Assembly (NCBI GenBank): GCA_947464955.1
Contig: CANHZI010000006.1
Location: 1 to 52,760, forward strand
Source of the DNA: Oxalobacteraceae bacterium
GTDB lineage: Bacteria; Pseudomonadota; Gammaproteobacteria; Burkholderiales; Burkholderiaceae_D
DNA length: 52,760 nt
Direction: 5' to 3'
The position numbers and the translations under genes are program-made. Positions 7,672-16,689 of the stretch are shown here, one piece after another. The notes below the pieces were generated by a model that saw only the letters and a program-made list of their open reading frames with translations, ran no database searches and was not told the origin of the DNA. Position 1 is the stretch's first letter. Every line of letters begins with the position of its first letter.

Positions 7672-9430
7672 CCCCAAATCGAATAGATTGGGGATAAGGA
7701 AACACATCATCCACCTTCCCCTTCACAATGCGATCTTTACGCTCTTGCCAATATTTCGCCGTCAGCAAATCAGCGTGATGTTTCATAAAATACTGTTTGA
7801 CCTTGGCATTTCCAAGCAAGAAGGTGCCGAACTGTTCTGGGAATACATCGTTCTTGGCAATCGGATACCAAGGCTCTGCCGACATTTCATCTTCTTCATT
7901 GCGTGGCTGTGGGATATTCCTGAAATTGCAGTCGACGATGGTTTCGATTTCATCGTAGTCATAGAACACCACACGCTTATGGCGTGTCACACCAAAATTC
8001 TTGTACAACATATCGCCAGGGAAAATATTTGCTCCGACTAATTCCTTAATCGCATTGCCGTACTCGACAATCGCATGCTCCATCGCCGCGTCATCGCCTT
8101 TTTGTTCAGCTTCTGTTAGCCAAATATTCAAAGGCGTCATGCGGCGTTCAATGTACAAATGTTTGATAATGACTTCATCATCACTGACTTCCAAAATCGA
8201 TGGCGCATAACGACGGATTTCCGCCAACAGATCTTCGGAGAAGCGAGCGCGCGGAAACGCCACATCGGAATACTCTAAAGTATCGGCCAAGCGCCCTACG
8301 CGATCATGGTTTTTAACTAGTTGATACTTCTCTTTAATCAAGGCCTTAGTGGTTTCTTTCGGCGGCGGAAAGCTATCTTTGATCAACTTGAAGACATAAG
8401 GGAACGAGGGCAAGGCAAACACCAACATCACGAGACCGCGAATACCAGGCGCAGCTTCGATCATGTCTGATGAATATTTGAGGTGATGCAGGAAGTCACG
8501 GTAAAACAAATTCTTGCCGTGCTTTTGCAAACCCAACATCGTGTAAATTTCACTGCGCGGTTTGCGCGGCAAAATGCTTCGAATGAACTGCACATAGGCC
8601 GAAGGGACATCCATATCGACCATGAAGTAAGCGCGTGTAAATGAGAACAAGACGGTAATGTGCATGTTATCAAACAGCACTGTGTCCAGAATCAATTCAC
8701 GATTTTTATTGTGAATGATAGGAATCACAAACGGCATTTCTTGATTGCCGTTTATACTCTTACCGATGATGTAGGCAGCCTTATTGCGGAAGAATAAACT
8801 TGCCAGTACTTGGAACTGATGATTCGGTTCGAAACGCATATCACCAAATTGTTCGAGCAGCCGCGCTTCTACTTTCGCTAAGTCGGCATCGAGATGCGCA
8901 AATGGTGTTTGCAATTGGAAGTTAGTGACGATGCGTTTTAAGCTAAAGCTCAAGCCATCGGCAGCTGGATAATAAACGCGGTAAGTCGCTGGCGTATCTT
9001 CGCGCTCGATGTAGTCAGTCGCTGTGGCGGGACGCACGAAAATGAAGTCGTTGTGAAAATACGTGCGATGTAAGAGTTTCGTACAGACCGTATTGAAAAA
9101 AGTTTCCGCTAACTCGGGGCGCAAATGATCGATCAGCAAACCCATGTAATGTAGCTTCACTTCACGCCAAACTTCATCGGTCAGATCGTCGCTATCGTAC
9201 TCATCTTCCAGAATCTGTACGCATTCTTTGGCACGCTTGTCATAGTAAGCTATCCGCTCACGCGCATCTTCTTGCGCTGCTTTCCAATCGCCACGTTCGA
9301 AGCGCTGCTTCGCCATTTGCGTCGTCGCTCGAAACAAACGGTAATGCTTATCAAAACCGTCGAGTATGGTCCTTGCAATGTCAAATGCAATTTGCGAAGA
9401 CAACAATTTAGGAAAGGCGATTTGGGGCAT
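7664..9430 (-). CDS. aceK: isocitrate dehydrogenase kinase/phosphatase
   Basis: AceK phosphorylates and dephosphorylates isocitrate dehydrogenase and so diverts isocitrate into the glyoxylate shunt when acetyl-CoA is the carbon source. The full-length protein (588 residues; family about 580-600) has the N-terminal regulatory region ([16 protein letters not shown]) and the C-terminal bifunctional kinase fold. Conserved AceK stretches include [29 protein letters not shown] and [16 protein letters not shown]. The start could be the ATG at 9430 or a TTG at 9448 close behind GAGAGG; the ATG is preferred. Here aceK sits between ivd and the thiolase rather than with isocitrate lyase, tying the shunt to leucine-derived acetyl-CoA. 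The stop codon lies inside a repeat arm. Confidence 0.96.
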   Translation of the reverse strand: MPQIAFPKLLSSQIAFDIARTILDGFDKHYRLFRATTQMAKQRFERGDWKAAQEDARERIAYYDKRAKECVQILEDEYDSDDLTDEVWREVKLHYMGLLIDHLRPELAETFFNTVCTKLLHRTYFHNDFIFVRPATATDYIEREDTPATYRVYYPAADGLSFSLKRIVTNFQLQTPFAHLDADLAKVEARLLEQFGDMRFEPNHQFQVLASLFFRNKAAYIIGKSINGNQEMPFVIPIIHNKNRELILDTVLFDNMHITVLFSFTRAYFMVDMDVPSAYVQFIRSILPRKPRSEIYTMLGLQKHGKNLFYRDFLHHLKYSSDMIEAAPGIRGLVMLVFALPSFPYVFKLIKDSFPPPKETTKALIKEKYQLVKNHDRVGRLADTLEYSDVAFPRARFSEDLLAEIRRYAPSILEVSDDEVIIKHLYIERRMTPLNIWLTEAEQKGDDAAMEHAIVEYGNAIKELVGANIFPGDMLYKNFGVTRHKRVVFYDYDEIETIVDCNFRNIPQPRNEEDEMSAEPWYPIAKNDVFPEQFGTFLLGNAKVKQYFMKHHADLLTAKYWQERKDRIVKGKVDDVFPYPQSIRFGGG

Positions 9431-9636
9431 AAGCGTCAACCGTTTCAAAACCTCTCAACACAAACTCGCAAGGAACCGAGTTCAACGATTTTCAGAATTG
9501 CGTACTACGAACCAATGACCGTTGAGAAATTCGATTATGGGGAGGCAGTTTAAGGCGCCGCCCGCAGCAATATGTCAATATTGCGAGGACCGGCAACGCC
9601 GAAATGCACCCCAGAATCGGATTTATCAATGCGTCA

Positions 9637-10821
9637 TTAAAGTGTTTCGGCGAAAAGCTCCCGTCCTATCAGCATCCGACGAATCTCACTCGTACCCGCA
9701 CCAATCTCATACAACTTCGCATCACGCCACAAACGACCTACTGAGTATTCGTTGATGTAGCCATTGCCACCCAAAGTTTGGATCGCTTCACCGGCCATCC
9801 ACGTTGCTTTTTCAGCGGAGTACAAAATCGCGCCGGCTGCGTCTTTACGCAAAGCACGTGTTGCTTCTGGTGTTTTCGCGCGTACACAAGCTTCACCCAC
9901 TGCATAGACATAAGCCTTACATGCCATCATGGTGGAATACATATCAGCAATCTTGCCTTGCATCAGTTGGAATTCACCGATGGCTTGACCAAATTGTTTG
10001 CGTTCGTGGATGTAAGGAACGACGACGTCCATACACGCTTGCATAATGCCCAATGGGCCGCCAGACAAAACTGCACGTTCGAAGTCCAAACCAGACATCA
10101 AGACATTAACGCCTTTGCCAACACCACCGAGTACGTTCTCCACTGGTACTTCGCAATCTTGAAAAACCAACTCGCCTGTATGTGAGCCGCGCATACCGAG
10201 CTTGTCGAGTTTTTGCGCGATGCTGAAACCTTTATAGCCTTTTTCGATAATGAAAGCCGTCATGCCGCGTGGGCCTGCTTCCAAATCTGTTTTCGCATAG
10301 ACCACTAAAGTATCGGCATCTGGGCCATTAGTGATCCACATTTTGTTACCGTTCAAGACGTAGCGATCACCTTTCAAATCAGCGCGCAATTTCATGCTCA
10401 CAACGTCGGAACCAGCGTTAGGCTCAGACATCGCCAAGGCACCCACGTGTTCACCGGAAATCAATTTCGGCAAGTATTTCGCTTTTTGTTCGGCATTGCC
10501 GTTGCGATTGATTTGGTTCACGCACAGATTGGAATGCGCGCCGTAAGACAAACCAACGGACGCGGAAGCGCGAGAGATTTCTTCCATGGCGATAATGTGT
10601 GCCAGGTAACCCATGTCGGCACCACCGTATTCTTCAGACACCGTCATGCCGAGCAAGCCCATTTCACCCATTTTCTTCCACAGGTGCATAGGGAATTGAT
10701 CAGTCTTATCCATTTCCGCTGCGAGCGGTGCGATTTCAGCAGCTGCAAATTGTTGAACTGCTTCGCGCAAAGCGGCAATGTCTTCGCCGTGATCAAACGT
10801 TAAACCTGGTAAGTGCAACAT
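9637..10821 (-). CDS. ivd: isovaleryl-CoA dehydrogenase
   Basis: This enzyme oxidises isovaleryl-CoA to 3-methylcrotonyl-CoA, the step before methylcrotonyl-CoA carboxylase in leucine breakdown. The protein has 394 residues from the ATG at 10821, which follows GAGGAAA; longer in-frame starts have no ribosome site. Motifs are [34 protein letters not shown] and [20 protein letters not shown]. The catalytic base is placed as in isovaleryl-CoA dehydrogenases: Glu248 in [16 protein letters not shown]. The usual C-terminal Glu site reads [11 protein letters not shown], without Glu at the catalytic place. This separates it from the other acyl-CoA dehydrogenase in the window. A LiuR-type operator lies 181 bp upstream. 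Confidence 0.95.
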   Translation of the reverse strand: MLHLPGLTFDHGEDIAALREAVQQFAAAEIAPLAAEMDKTDQFPMHLWKKMGEMGLLGMTVSEEYGGADMGYLAHIIAMEEISRASASVGLSYGAHSNLCVNQINRNGNAEQKAKYLPKLISGEHVGALAMSEPNAGSDVVSMKLRADLKGDRYVLNGNKMWITNGPDADTLVVYAKTDLEAGPRGMTAFIIEKGYKGFSIAQKLDKLGMRGSHTGELVFQDCEVPVENVLGGVGKGVNVLMSGLDFERAVLSGGPLGIMQACMDVVVPYIHERKQFGQAIGEFQLMQGKIADMYSTMMACKAYVYAVGEACVRAKTPEATRALRKDAAGAILYSAEKATWMAGEAIQTLGGNGYINEYSVGRLWRDAKLYEIGAGTSEIRRMLIGRELFAETL

Positions 10822-11001
10822 AGTTTCCTCGATAAAATGGGGGTGAATCGATCTATACAATTTGGGCACATGACACGGCTATTTTGGTCAGCCTTTGATT
10901 ATATGCCCAGCGTCTGCTTCACAGTCGCCGTTTTCACTACTAATTCCTGAGATAGTCGTGCGCTTATTTACATGGCTATCGAATGAGGAAAATGATACTT
11001 T

Positions 11002-11029
11002 GAATTGACGTTAACGTAAACGTCAATTC
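11002..11029. promoter_or_regulatory. LiuR-type operator upstream of ivd
   Basis: A perfect inverted repeat with 11-nt arms (GAATTGACGTT and AACGTCAATTC) around a 6-nt spacer. It sits between the liuR stop and the ivd start. Its core, 11011-11026, recurs exactly at 11521-11536 on the other side of liuR. MerR-family regulators bind such palindromes, and LiuR controls leucine genes in proteobacteria. Confidence 0.8.
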
Positions 11030-11046
11030 GCGTCTTCCCTCAACAA

Positions 11047-11439
11047 TTATTTTGCCGTTTTAGCAATCTCCAGCAAGCGTTGACTTTCGTCCTCATGCGC
11101 TTTGATTTCAGCCAACATCACTTCGATGTCTTCCCTTTGTTGCTCCAAAGACGCACGGTGCTTGGCCAAGACTTCTAGAAAACTTTGCAATTGAACTTCC
11201 GTGTCTTTGGGCGAGTCATACATCGTCACTAGGTGCTTGATATCCGACAGGCTCAAACCCAAACGCTTACCACGTAAGGTTAATTTGAGATGTGTGCGCT
11301 CACGTGCCGAGTACACACGGTTGCGTCCACTAGGGCCTTCCCGCTTTGGACTAATGAGACCTTGGTCCTCATAAAAGCGGATCGCACGCGGGGTAATGTC
11401 GAATTCTTTTGCTAATTCGGTAATTGTATAAGTTGCCAT
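11047..11439 (-). CDS. liuR: MerR-family transcriptional regulator LiuR
   Basis: This MerR regulator of leucine/isovalerate catabolism has 130 residues from the ATG at 11439; an in-frame start 21 bp upstream is less likely, since MATYTITELA is the usual N-terminus. The MerR winged helix is clear: YTITELAKEFDITPRAIRFY, then EDQGLISPKREG and RVYSARERTHLKLTLRGKRLG. A dimerisation coiled coil (about 80-125) rich in Glu and Lys follows. There is no C-terminal Cys cluster, so it is not a metal sensor. It lies directly upstream of ivd on the same strand, with one operator copy on each side. That is consistent with autoregulation and control of the divergent MBL gene. Confidence 0.9.
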   Translation of the reverse strand: MATYTITELAKEFDITPRAIRFYEDQGLISPKREGPSGRNRVYSARERTHLKLTLRGKRLGLSLSDIKHLVTMYDSPKDTEVQLQSFLEVLAKHRASLEQQREDIEVMLAEIKAHEDESQRLLEIAKTAK

Positions 11440-11520
11440 TATTAAAGTTTTTTTGGTCAAACGGAGGCGAAAACTGATTTTCAGATCGGTTTTGAATTTA
11501 GAATCTTACCTGAAACGCAG

Positions 11521-11536
11521 TTAACGTAAACGTCAA
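11521..11536. promoter_or_regulatory. LiuR-type operator between liuR and the MBL-fold gene
   Basis: TTAACGTAAACGTCAA repeats exactly the 16-nt core of the ivd operator, inside the divergent liuR/MBL promoter region. The left side (GAAACGCAG) is less palindromic than in the ivd copy, so this may be a weaker or differently spaced site. Confidence 0.75.
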
Positions 11537-11645
11537 TTTACAACAACATTTACATTGTGATTGAGCAATAGTTCAAACGAGCGATAAAGTGTTGCCAAAG
11601 AATATAGAACCCATGAAGCTTCATGGTCAGCGCAAAGAAACAACA

Positions 11646-12716
11646 ATGAATCACTTAGAACAAGAATTACATTACCCCTTACAAGACCGCATCCCTGAAG
11701 CAGGGCAAACCATAGAAATTGCGCCAGGTATTTTGTGGATACGCATGGGGCTACCTTTTGCGCTCAACCATATCAATTTGTGGATGATTGAAGATGACTA
11801 TCAGACAGATCTAGGGCCAGTGCATGGTTGGACGGTCGTCGACTGCGGCATCAATAGCGATGCCACACGCGATGCTTGGGAAGTTTTATTTGGCAGTCAT
11901 TTACGTGGCTTACCGATCGTGCGCGTCATTGCGACTCACTGCCATCCAGATCATGTTGGTCTCGCTGATTGGCTATGTTCGCGTTGGAAAGCGCCGCTAT
12001 TCATGAGTACCGGTGAATATGCGTTTGCCCGAATGATGTCTGCAGGCTTACCCGGTGTTGATGGTTCGGCGATGTTCCCGCATTTCCGCAAGCATGGTTT
12101 AGTAACGGCAGAAATGCAGGAGAAAATTCAAGAGCGCAAAACCTATTACACGCGCTTAGTGCCGACTGTACCGACTTCCTATCACCGACTGCAAGACGGC
12201 CAAACACTGAAAATTGGCGACCACGAATGGCGCATCATCACTGGCTTTGGTCATTCACCAGAGCATGTTTCTTTACATTGCGCGGCCTTGAACTGTTTGA
12301 TCTCGGGCGATATGGTCTTGCCGCGAATTTCAACCAATGTCTCGGTGTTCGCGGCTGAGCCTGAAGCCAATCCGGTCTTGCAGTATTTGGAATCCCTAAA
12401 AAAATATGCCGACTTACCTGAGCAGGTTTTGGTACTGCCATCCCATGGCAAACCCTTCACCGGCATTCACACGCGAATTCGACAACTCCAGCAACACCAT
12501 AGCGAGCGTTTAAACGAAGTACAGCAGGCCTGTAGCACGCCACAATCGGCTAATGATATTGTGCCGATGATGTTTAAGCGTCCCTTAGACGCGCATCAAT
12601 TAACCTTCGCTTTGGGCGAAGCATTGGCGCACTGCCATTACCTATGGTTGGAAGGCAAGCTCAAACGTGAACTCGGTAGCGACGATGTGTATCGCTTTGT
12701 CGCGCTGGCTCGCTAA
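11646..12716 (+). CDS. MBL-fold metallo-hydrolase
   Basis: This is a zinc-dependent hydrolase of the metallo-beta-lactamase superfamily, 356 residues. The metal motif is ATHCHPDHVGLADWL (His98, His100, Asp102, His103). Later ligand regions are GFGHSPEHVSLH and ISGDMVLPRISTN, with the final His in LPSHGKPF. An extra C-terminal helical winged-helix-like region (about 290-350) is as in the LACTB2 type of subfamily. The N-terminal stretch IEIAPGILWIRMGLPFALN is shared with relatives in acyl-CoA gene clusters. A longer frame from 11589 is open, but the ATG at 11646 fits the family N-terminus. It is divergent from liuR across a LiuR-type operator, so it is probably a regulon member. A thioester or lactone substrate is plausible but unproven. 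Confidence 0.88.
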   Translation: MNHLEQELHYPLQDRIPEAGQTIEIAPGILWIRMGLPFALNHINLWMIEDDYQTDLGPVHGWTVVDCGINSDATRDAWEVLFGSHLRGLPIVRVIATHCHPDHVGLADWLCSRWKAPLFMSTGEYAFARMMSAGLPGVDGSAMFPHFRKHGLVTAEMQEKIQERKTYYTRLVPTVPTSYHRLQDGQTLKIGDHEWRIITGFGHSPEHVSLHCAALNCLISGDMVLPRISTNVSVFAAEPEANPVLQYLESLKKYADLPEQVLVLPSHGKPFTGIHTRIRQLQQHHSERLNEVQQACSTPQSANDIVPMMFKRPLDAHQLTFALGEALAHCHYLWLEGKLKRELGSDDVYRFVALAR

Positions 12717-12744
12717 TTACTCATCTCAGGTCCTCACGCAGGCT

Positions 12745-13644
12745 ATGCAAACCCCTCCGCTTTCGGTCTATCTCAAATTAGTGTGTGTCGCTCTTTTCTG
12801 GGGCGGTACTTTTATTGCTGGACGTATTGTTTCGACAGAAGTGCCGCACATGATTGCTGCAGCTGGTCGCTTCCTTGTCGCTTGCGTGTTTCTATTGCTG
12901 CTCGCCTGGAAAGTCGAAGGTGGTTTGCCTAAATTATCTCGTCAACAAATCCATGCTACGTTTGGTCTTGGGGCGACCGGTATCTTCTTATACAACCTCT
13001 GTTTTCTCGCAGCATTGCAACGTATGCCAGCAGGCCGTAGTGCCTTGTTTGTGTCCTTAAGTCCCATCGTCACAGCGCTTTCCATGGCGGTGTTATTTCG
13101 TGAACGCTTAGGTTTGATGAAATGGTTTGGTATCGCCATTGCTTTCTTCGGAGCGGCCATCGTATTGACACGCGGTGACTTGTATCAAGTGGTCCACGAT
13201 ATTTCAGCAACCATGGGGAGTGGTGAGCTATTTATGTTGGCCGCAGTGGGTTCATGGACAACCTACACCATCCTCGGCAAACACGCTTTGCAAGGTCTAA
13301 GCCCTATCGCTGCGACCACCTATGCCTCTCTTTGGGGCTTGTTATTGCTCTCCATGGGCGCTGTCATGCAGTTGCCGCAACTCGATCCATCCAGACTCTC
13401 ATGGCAAGTGCTGACATCAATAGGCTTCTTAGGTATCTTCGGCACCGTGATTGGTTTTGTCTGGTATTACGAAGGCGTAAAGGCGATAGGCCCAGCGCGA
13501 ACAGCGGTCTTTAATAATCTAGTGCCCGTGTTTGGAGTAGGTCTAAGCGCATTGATGCTCGGCGAACCTATCCTCATTTCGATGGTGGTGGGTGGTCTAT
13601 TGGTGATTACCGGCGTGATGATTACGAATAGGCCGCGACAATAA
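12745..13644 (+). CDS. DMT-superfamily (EamA) transporter
   Basis: This 299-residue inner-membrane protein has ten predicted hydrophobic helices in two EamA repeats. The first begins at VYLKLVCVALFWGGTFIAGR, the second near GELFMLAAVGSWTTYTILGK; both carry the family aromatic/Gly pattern. Such proteins usually export amino acids or metabolites. The ATG at 12745 is 28 bp after the MBL stop, and a longer frame would overlap that gene by 50 bp, so the shorter form is chosen. The position suggests co-transcription with the MBL hydrolase. The substrate cannot be read from sequence. Its last 22 bp overlap the convergent small gene on the other strand. Confidence 0.92.
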   Translation: MQTPPLSVYLKLVCVALFWGGTFIAGRIVSTEVPHMIAAAGRFLVACVFLLLLAWKVEGGLPKLSRQQIHATFGLGATGIFLYNLCFLAALQRMPAGRSALFVSLSPIVTALSMAVLFRERLGLMKWFGIAIAFFGAAIVLTRGDLYQVVHDISATMGSGELFMLAAVGSWTTYTILGKHALQGLSPIAATTYASLWGLLLLSMGAVMQLPQLDPSRLSWQVLTSIGFLGIFGTVIGFVWYYEGVKAIGPARTAVFNNLVPVFGVGLSALMLGEPILISMVVGGLLVITGVMITNRPRQ

Positions 13645-13909
13645 ATAGTAAGGTCGTAGCAGCTAATGCTGCACCAACCCAAAGACCGACAGCGGGTTGA
13701 TCGGCTTGAGTAGCCTTAGTTCGCAACTTCTGAGTAGACGCGATCTTTCGGGCAAAATCGGCATCAATAAGCTCAGGCTTGGATGCCAAATCTAGCAGAG
13801 GATTAACACGATAATGTGGCATGCTTTGCGCCCCAGAAAATAAAGGATCAGCAATTAAATCACAGCTCGCGATATCTACTTTAACTATCTGGGAAGTAGC
13901 GAAAACCAA
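13622..13909 (-). CDS. small tail-anchored hypothetical protein
   Basis: The open frame codes for up to 95 residues from a TTG. An ATG at 13822 would give 66 residues (MPHYRVNPLLDLASKPEL onward). It has a charged, helical N-terminal part and a single C-terminal hydrophobic segment (GLWVGAALAATTLLFIVAAYS), i.e. a tail-anchored layout. No family is recognised. It converges on the EamA gene and overlaps its last 22 bp. The membrane segment, a composition unlike a random shadow frame and the lack of any other gene in 13645-14113 argue for a real gene, but confidence is limited. Confidence 0.5.
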   Translation of the reverse strand: MVFATSQIVKVDIASCDLIADPLFSGAQSMPHYRVNPLLDLASKPELIDADFARKIASTQKLRTKATQADQPAVGLWVGAALAATTLLFIVAAYS

Positions 13910-14113
13910 ACAATAAGGTACTGAAAAGTACTACGATTTTGCTCTTAACCAATAGTCCATCACCAAATTGCCTCGCCAAACGCACTTCTCACCCAAGGCC
14001 AAGCGAAATAAATAGACACTCTCACCTCACGCTTTAACAGTGCGAATTTGACACCAGAATTCAATTGCGGTTACAGTAGCAATTATATTTTTGACATCAA
14101 GAAGCACGTATCA

Positions 14114-15022
14114 ATGAAAATCATCTCCTTACTGTTGTGCGCAGCGCTTACCGTTTGCCTACCCCATTCACAACTTTTTGCTGCCGATCAAATTCCATTA
14201 GCAAAAGCACTCACGCCAGAACACCCTGAAGCGAATGCACAATCAAAGCAACTCTTCAACCAACAACTGACACAAAATCTAGAACGTGCAAAACAAATTG
14301 ACCAAGGACGCCTGTGGTATGCAGGACTTGGTCTTGATTCGGGGTCGAAAGCCTTTCGTGGCGATGTCGACTTGGTGCAGAGACGTATTTCGCAAATCAA
14401 TGCCTCTCGCCTTAGCTTTGTGATGGATAACCATCCTCAAGCGAAAACTTTGGATAGACCTTTTGCCCATTTTGGTAACCTCAATGAGGTAGTCAAGAAC
14501 ATCGGTAAGCATAAACGTGAGAATGATGTCCTCGTCTTGTTTTTGTCAGCGCACGGGAATGTCCCATTTCTCGCAACTGAAATTGGTAATCAACGATATG
14601 CGGACATTCAAGCAAGCCAGCTGGCAAGCACACTCGAACAAGTCAAAGATTTACCGACGCTCATCATTATCTCTGCGTGTCACTCCGGTTCCTTAATCCC
14701 TGCGCTGGAAAAACCAACGCGCATTATTTTGACGGCCGCTGCCAAAGAAAAAACCTCCTATGGCTGCCAACCGCTTTCGAACAATACTTTCTTTGTCGAA
14801 GAATATTTCGGTGAAGCTTTTGATCCCAGATTATCGGTGAAAGCAAATTTCGACTCGGCTCGCAAGCGCATTTCTGAACGTGAAACGGCCGAAAAACTCA
14901 TTCCCTCAGAGCCGCAAATCTTCGTTGGAGAAAAAATGAAGGCCGTGGCAGATAAAGCCATGAACGAATGGCTCAGCTTGGCGCTACCGACTCCGCCTGC
15001 GTCAGCAAAGGACGCAAAATAA
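14114..15022 (+). CDS. secreted C13-family (legumain/GPI8-like) cysteine peptidase
   Basis: This clan CD cysteine peptidase of the C13 family has 302 residues. The ATG at 14114 gives a Sec signal peptide (MKIISLLLCAALTVCLP, cleavage near LFA-ADQ). The mature part shows the C13 layout: LWYAGLGLDSGSKAFRGDV, then LFLSAHGN with catalytic His147. IIISACHSGSLIPALE carries catalytic Cys189, and ILTAAAKEKTSYGC follows. Family members are Asn-specific endopeptidases (legumain) or the GPI transamidase subunit GPI8; bacterial members are little studied. It should act in the periplasm or outside. Its last 50 bp overlap the convergent CREST hydrolase gene. There is no propeptide-like C-terminal extension beyond a short Ala/Pro tail. 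Confidence 0.85.
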   Translation: MKIISLLLCAALTVCLPHSQLFAADQIPLAKALTPEHPEANAQSKQLFNQQLTQNLERAKQIDQGRLWYAGLGLDSGSKAFRGDVDLVQRRISQINASRLSFVMDNHPQAKTLDRPFAHFGNLNEVVKNIGKHKRENDVLVLFLSAHGNVPFLATEIGNQRYADIQASQLASTLEQVKDLPTLIIISACHSGSLIPALEKPTRIILTAAAKEKTSYGCQPLSNNTFFVEEYFGEAFDPRLSVKANFDSARKRISERETAEKLIPSEPQIFVGEKMKAVADKAMNEWLSLALPTPPASAKDAK

Positions 15023-15734
15023 AGTAGGCAGCGAGGGCAGCAAGTAGATGCTTCAATGTATGGCCACTGATTACACCCGTCATGTTCAAGATCGTCGCAT
15101 CTGCAGTCTCACACAACTTCGCCACAACATAACAGACGATTGCCGCGGCAAACGACATGCGCTCAGCCACCGGTCGTTGATAAATACTTTGCCATATAGG
15201 TGGCAAAAGAACGGCCATGATTTGAAGCAGTAAATACGGTCGAAGGTCTTCCGTTGCTTGCCACCAGATCACAGAAAAAACCGCAAAACCACAAAAGGCG
15301 AGAAGCTCAAGGCGACTTGAGTTCTTTGTCCCAAAGCACTGTGCCCGTACCAAAGCGAGCAATGACGCACAGGCAACAGCAATAGGCAGGCGATCCCAAA
15401 ACAAGCGCGCGTTATCGGGTGCTAAGTGATAGTAGGACGAGCACCATGCTGTCGCCACGATGCTCAGAACAAAAACAACTAGCGCAGGTACTTCAAGCCT
15501 AGTTTTCAAATCCCTGCTTTCAGCCATGTGTAGCATGCGCGATACAGCCCAAAGTCCGACCCACAAAAATGCCAAGTTCGACAAGACATCACTCGCATGC
15601 ATCAAACCAAATAACTGGCTTTGATCGGCGAATTCATGATAGTGGTCGAGCTGCGGTATCGCACCATGTACAGCAAATGCCAGTGTAATCAAACCGAGTA
15701 AAACGAATGGTAAAAACTTCAGGTACTTTTGCAT
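14973..15734 (-). CDS. CREST-superfamily membrane hydrolase (alkaline ceramidase-like)
   Basis: This 253-residue integral membrane protein has about seven transmembrane helices. The CREST metal-hydrolase signatures are present: HASDVLSNLAFLWVG (Ser), SSYYHLAPDNARLFWDRLP (His and Asp), and near the end SGHTLKHLLAALAAYF (HxxxH). The superfamily covers alkaline ceramidases, PAQR receptors and Per1/PGAP3 lipid-remodelling hydrolases. It would cleave an amide or ester in a membrane lipid using zinc. The start at 15734 is chosen because GAGAGGGGG precedes it; an upstream in-frame start lies within that ribosome site. Its 3' end overlaps the C13 peptidase gene by 50 bp in convergent orientation. Confidence 0.82.
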   Translation of the reverse strand: MQKYLKFLPFVLLGLITLAFAVHGAIPQLDHYHEFADQSQLFGLMHASDVLSNLAFLWVGLWAVSRMLHMAESRDLKTRLEVPALVVFVLSIVATAWCSSYYHLAPDNARLFWDRLPIAVACASLLALVRAQCFGTKNSSRLELLAFCGFAVFSVIWWQATEDLRPYLLLQIMAVLLPPIWQSIYQRPVAERMSFAAAIVCYVVAKLCETADATILNMTGVISGHTLKHLLAALAAYFILRPLLTQAESVAPS

Positions 15735-15882
15735 TGATCCCCCTCTCTTCAAACGAAGCGCGAGTGTGCCCTAGCAAACCACAAAAATAAACTTAATTTG
15801 ACATAGTTGACGGAATTGAGTTAAAAAGTATCACAAACTTAAACTACACTACCAAATAGGTATAAAACAGGCCCCAAACGCT

Positions 15883-16626
15883 ATGACTGAAATTACGCAG
15901 TTAATGAACACCATCAAGTACCAGCTTAAGCAACAAGCGAAAACCTACCGCGATGTCGCTGAGGCCTTGGATCTATCAGAAGCAAGTATTAAGCGTATGT
16001 TCAGCCATAGCAGTGATGCGCCGATTAGTTTGGAACGCTTGGTGCAACTCAGCCATTTCCTCGGCTTTAGCTTAGCCGAACTGACACAAGAAGCCAGTCT
16101 CAGCAATGCGAAGTTAAAGACACTGACGCTGGAGCAAGAAAAAGAATTAATCTCGGACAGCGAGCTTTTAGTGGTCGCTGTTTGCGCCATCAATCAATGG
16201 AGCATGGCTGAGATTCTGGAGCACTACAAACTCAGTGAAGCCAGCTGTTTGAAAATGTTACTTAAACTCGACCAGCTCAGATTGATTACGCTACTGCCAG
16301 GTAATCGTATTCGATTGAATATCAGCCGCGACTTCGACTGGTTGCCGAACGGTCCGATTCGCGCCTATTTCCGCGAAGTAGGCATGTTTGACTTTCTCAA
16401 TGCGCGCTTTCATCATGAAGGCGAAACCTTTAGCTTCACGCATGGCATGCTAACTGAAGGCGCCATTCTCAAATTGCAAGCAGAGATCCGTCAATTGAAA
16501 CGACGCTTCGCGGAATTGCATGCCGAAAGTCTCAATTCACCTTTGAAGAAACGCCACGGCACAGCACTCTTAATGGCTATGCGTCAATGGGAACCCGAAG
16601 GCTTCACCAAACTGCGAAAAGCATAA
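15883..16626 (+). CDS. XRE-type helix-turn-helix transcriptional regulator
   Basis: This 247-residue protein has an N-terminal Cro/C1 helix-turn-helix (about 10-70: KTYRDVAEALDLSEASIKRMF, with recognition helix SEASIKRMF). A middle region reads like a second winged helix (MAEILEHYKLSEASCLKMLL, then LDQLRLITLLPGNRIRLNI). The C-terminal helical domain (EGAILKLQAEIRQLKRRFAEL) probably dimerises. No known effector domain is seen. It is divergent from the CREST gene across a 148-bp gap and could regulate it. A possible -10 element TATAAA is at 15861-15866 without a good -35. A hairpin follows the gene. Confidence 0.9.
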   Translation: MTEITQLMNTIKYQLKQQAKTYRDVAEALDLSEASIKRMFSHSSDAPISLERLVQLSHFLGFSLAELTQEASLSNAKLKTLTLEQEKELISDSELLVVAVCAINQWSMAEILEHYKLSEASCLKMLLKLDQLRLITLLPGNRIRLNISRDFDWLPNGPIRAYFREVGMFDFLNARFHHEGETFSFTHGMLTEGAILKLQAEIRQLKRRFAELHAESLNSPLKKRHGTALLMAMRQWEPEGFTKLRKA

Positions 16627-16633
16627 CTACCAA

Positions 16634-16660
16634 CAGGGAAGCGCTTGCCTCCCTGATTTT
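16634..16660 (+). terminator. possible intrinsic terminator after the XRE gene
   Basis: CAGGGA (16634-16639) pairs with TCCCTG (16650-16655) across a short GC-containing loop. ATTTT follows, with another TTTT 10 bp on. It starts 8 bp after the stop codon. The T-tract is short, so strength is uncertain. Confidence 0.5.
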
Positions 16661-16689
16661 CATCAGTTTTGCTTCGGCCTCTTGACACC

